Assembly: GCA_921293015.1 (NCBI GenBank)
Contig: OV121096.1
Span: forward strand, 23,385,729-23,449,728
From: Phorcus lineatus
Taxonomy: Eukaryota > Mollusca > Gastropoda > Trochida > Trochidae
Reading direction: 5' to 3'
DNA length: 64,000 bases
Both the position numbers and the translations under genes were made by a program. The notes under the pieces are model-generated. The model ran no database searches and was not told the DNA's origin. It saw nothing but the letters and a program-made list of their open reading frames with translations. Below, one piece after another: positions 61,219-64,000 of the stretch (the first letter of the stretch is position 1; the number at the start of each line of letters is the position of its first letter).

Positions 61219-62337
61219 CGTCATCATTAGCCTCGTTTTGAAACAACCACAGATACCACAGTGACTTACACGAACCCAGTATTGTAAATTGTATCTTATT
61301 GTAAAAATGTAGATGAATTATAATTATGTTTAATTAAACAATCACGTTATTGTTTTATTTTAATTGTGCCAAAATGTGCTTTAGAAAGAGAAGATTAAAA
61401 CAGGTTTTAATCACGTTGTTGAAAGAGAGCCACCATCTGGCCGAACATAGTAATTGAATTACCAATGTCAACGTTTTCTCGACGCAATTTTGCTGATTTA
61501 ACAAGTCAGAACAAAGTCAATATATCACACTGATTCATTAACTAATCTGTAAAAAAAATACTGGATATAAGTGATATTAGTCGAAGATTGGTAGTATTGA
61601 AATCTGGCTTGCATATTTAGATATCGAACTCCATATTTCTGAATACAAGGCATCTTCCCCAGGCTAGTCTCTATCACTGGCTAATATAGACCTTGCTGCC
61701 AACCAGTCAAAATTTGTGTTTTGAGTGCAGCGCCCTCTTCGGCGAAATGTTGTACTTCTCATATGATTTCTCATTGTTCCATCGCGATCCAACGCAGCAG
61801 CCTTGGCAACAAGCACAGAAAATTACAGGAAATGCGGCAAGACCTGTCATTTTGGCTAACGTTAGACTAGGCCATAGGTGGCAAGATGAATACAAGGTTA
61901 AGGAAAATGAAAATAGTGACTTGATACAAACAGTGCACATGTGAAAATCTATAGCAAGATGTGAAATATGTATGATATCTACTTCCCAACAAGATACAGC
62001 TGTGTGATATATATTCCTGATAAACAGATAATGATTGATGATTGATTCACATATTTCAGAAGTTGAAAATCAGCAACAATATTGTTTTAATGCAATGTGA
62101 AAAAAACGACATGAATTTTGTTGTCTGAACTTTATCCCTGAGAGGAGGGAAAGTTCCGAGGAAAACCTGGAGGAAATGACATTTTCTGACGAATAAAGCT
62201 ATTTAACTGAGGCGAAAATTTATAATACATTTTAGTACCACAATTCAACTACCATCATTTGTTCGCGTAAATCAAATTCATCATCAGAATCGTTAGCTAC
62301 AAGTTGGAATTTTGTGGTTTGAAGAATGAGTCGACAC
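61219..62337. other. GTPase 3' flank, nothing further recognised
   Basis: AT-rich with short open frames but no recognisable exon on either strand. Confidence 0.4.
61333..61338 (+). promoter_or_regulatory. Candidate poly(A) signal ATTAAA
   Basis: ATTAAA about 115 bp after the GTPase stop, followed by a T-rich stretch (ttattgttttatttt). No AATAAA was noticed in this short 3' flank; a second ATTAAA is near 61392. Confidence 0.4.
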
Positions 62338-62410
62338 AATTGAAATTCTTGTTTTGTTTTCATGGGATCACTCTCCCTATCTAAAAAAAACGTGCTACTG
62401 TCCCCTTTAA
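62338..62410. mobile_element. Right-end fragment of the TTAA-type MITE
   Basis: catgggatcact, ctatctaaaaaaaacgtgct and actgtccccTTTAA match the right end of the 55781-56133 copy. The left part is missing or unrecognisable. Confidence 0.7.
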
Positions 62411-63079
62411 TATAACCCGTGAGTGCAGTCCAAAAAAATCACTAGATATCATCACCATCCCAAAACCACGACCATTCCAGGAATTTGCGATCAAACCCTC
62501 CTTCCATTGATACTGTCATTGGTAGCCGAAGCGCGAGGCTAAACGCTTGTCTAGTTTTTCCTGGAGATAATCATGGCACGGACAGCACGTGCTCTGTTAT
62601 CTATACGAACTTTGTTGATTTCATTATCGCTGCTATTTACACGTGTCCTGGCACGGAATGCACGTGCACGGTGAGTTACCGTAGACTGACGCTTCATGTG
62701 TTTCCATTAGGCGAAAGGTCATGGCCATTTAGGATTCGTTTACTTGGTTTTGTGAGATGTGTCGTCCTTAAGGTTGTTCATGTTTTGACCCCAATATCAA
62801 GACTTACACCATACATTATATATGCACAAAGAAATACAGAGGAATTATATGTTCCCAAAAAGAATTCTCTATGATTTAAAAAGCACTGACTAAATATCAC
62901 AATATGCTTGTCCTAACTGTTTGAACTTAATCTACTTAATTATCAGAGAACAAAGTAATTTTCATTGTTAATGAAGAACTCAAAGATTAATTAGTTTCTA
63001 TTTTGAAGTTTTGTGCCAAGATAATATTAAAGCATGTCATTATGAACCTTATAACAGCACTACTGATCTATTTCAATAC

Positions 63080-63383
63080 GGGGGCGCTATCCCGCAGTGG
63101 TTAGCGCGTTCGGCTTCGGATCAAGAGGTCCGTTGTTCAAATTCCGCCGGGGGCTCGGCAACTTTGTCTGCAGTAGAGAACTGCTCTACACGCAGTCAGG
63201 TTTGGGTTCAATGCTACACTGAATTTCAGCGCAGCACCACCCATGGTTTGCTAGTTCCAGCCAGGTTTTACCGCAATGCATAGCCACATGGTGTTGCGGG
63301 CTTTCTTCTTCAGTAATACTAGCAGCCGCGATACAAGTGAAATACTATTGACAGCGGCGTAAACCCTGTATATCCTCACCTCA
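63080..63383 (+). mobile_element. tRNA-derived SINE, full length
   Basis: Starts gggggcgctatcccgcagtg with tagcgcgttcgg and a B-box region (gttcaaattcc), then the shared body and 3' domain (actagcagccgcgatacaag) and a ctcacctcac tail. Flanked by a 13-bp duplication ctatttcaatacg / ctattttaatacg at 63067-63079 and 63384-63396 with one mismatch. Confidence 0.92.
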
Positions 63384-63631
63384 CCTATTTTAATACGAAC
63401 TACAAAGTACGGTTAAGATCGAGAAAATAAAAGTGTAAAGGGAATCATTATATCTGTAGATAACCAGATACCACAAGGCTTGTTCATGTTCAAAGCAATA
63501 TATACACACTTCCTTCCATACATGTAGGATCAACAGGTCATGTATGTTGAAACTTTGTTTTTCAATTTAAAGCTTAGACACTCATTAAAATTGCAATTGT
63601 AAACAGGACACAAGTCTACATTTCAGCGGGT

Positions 63632-63781
63632 AGACTAAAATTTAGTCTATGAAAAATTTTAATAATTAAATGTTACTTCATTCATAATTTTTTTGCGGCT
63701 CCTTATTCATTCAGTCAATCTAGACTTGCTGTATGAGGAACTAGACTGTATCGAAGGCTCCTTTATATACACAGTCATGAA
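63632..63781. repeat. Dispersed repeat, copy 2
   Basis: Starts tagactaaaatttagtcta and matches 54682-54847 in order (ttaataattaaatgt, cttattcattc, gacttgctgtatgaggaact, cagtcatgaag). Same orientation as copy 1, 9 kb away. Confidence 0.75.
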
Positions 63782-64000
63782 GCAGTAGTATTCAGCGGGG
63801 TGCACGTGCAGCACGAGAAGCTCATGTCTATGTCAAACACCAAGCTTAAATAGAAATCGTTTCTCCGATCCTGCGAGAGAGGAGTCAACGTTGCAATTCT
63901 ACAATGTATTAAGACAATGTTAAGATATGGACAAAGACACGCAAACTGCATCACCATGATTACCTTGTGTGTAAAAAAGTTACTGACCATGACCTCGGGT

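Noticed and set aside
62485-62874. 129-codon frame near the window end
   Set aside because: No domain or family resemblance and no supporting splice structure; the length alone is weak evidence.
63011-63283. 90-codon frame, and a similar minus-strand frame at 28172-28429
   Set aside because: Both are translations of SINE copies (shared peptide SATLSAVENCSTRSQVWVQC); not genes.
1-64000. CRISPR array, operon, prophage or other prokaryotic system
   Set aside because: All direct repeats are minisatellites without unique spacers of constant size; genes are spliced and eukaryotic.

Overview
The window looks like nuclear DNA of a lophotrochozoan animal, most likely a bivalve mollusc. It is AT-rich, and its genes are split into many short exons with GT-AG introns. 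It carries several copies of a tRNA-derived SINE whose body and 3' part I associate with molluscan genomes, plus small TTAA-flanked inverted-repeat elements and many minisatellites. The taxonomic call is an inference from repeats and gene structure. Nothing prokaryotic, viral or CRISPR-like is visible.

Region 1 (1-26.6 kb, + strand): the 3' part of the gene for the nuclear pore membrane glycoprotein gp210 (NUP210). I could chain 31 coding exons from 212 to the stop codon at 22439-22441. Every splice phase agrees, giving 4,131 coding bases and 1,376 residues. The 5' exons, roughly the first quarter of the protein, lie upstream of the window. One intron uses a GC-AG pair. The fragment ends in the transmembrane segment and short Ser/Pro-rich tail expected of gp210. 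A probable long 3' UTR follows, with possible poly(A) signals near 23.3, 24.4 and 26.58 kb.

Region 2 (26.6-41.4 kb): no supportable gene. It contains a 460-bp TTAA-flanked inverted-repeat element, a reverse-strand SINE, a 56-bp minisatellite, a three-copy 76-bp repeat, a diverged array of roughly 150-bp units (37.3-39.4 kb) and a long TA microsatellite.

Region 3 (41.4-61.2 kb, + strand): a five-exon Ras-superfamily GTPase gene of 234 codons. Intron 1 is about 17.9 kb; the other four exons fall within 1.8 kb. The protein has clear G1, G4 and G5 motifs, but the G3 position reads ELKM instead of DxxG. Its C-terminus is basic and lacks a CAAX box. The closest family by motif is RGK (Rad/Gem/Rem/Kir). 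Intron 1 is full of tandem and dispersed repeats and shows no other gene.

Region 4 (61.2-64 kb): no gene; it holds a MITE fragment, a full-length SINE with target-site duplications, and a second copy of a dispersed repeat.

The two genes have unrelated known roles (nuclear pore structure; small-GTPase signalling). I found no evidence for a new multi-gene system. The most interesting items are the atypical GTPase, the GC-AG intron, the twin acceptor in the last gp210 intron, the internally deleted 102-bp SINE, and the TTAA-flanked element families.
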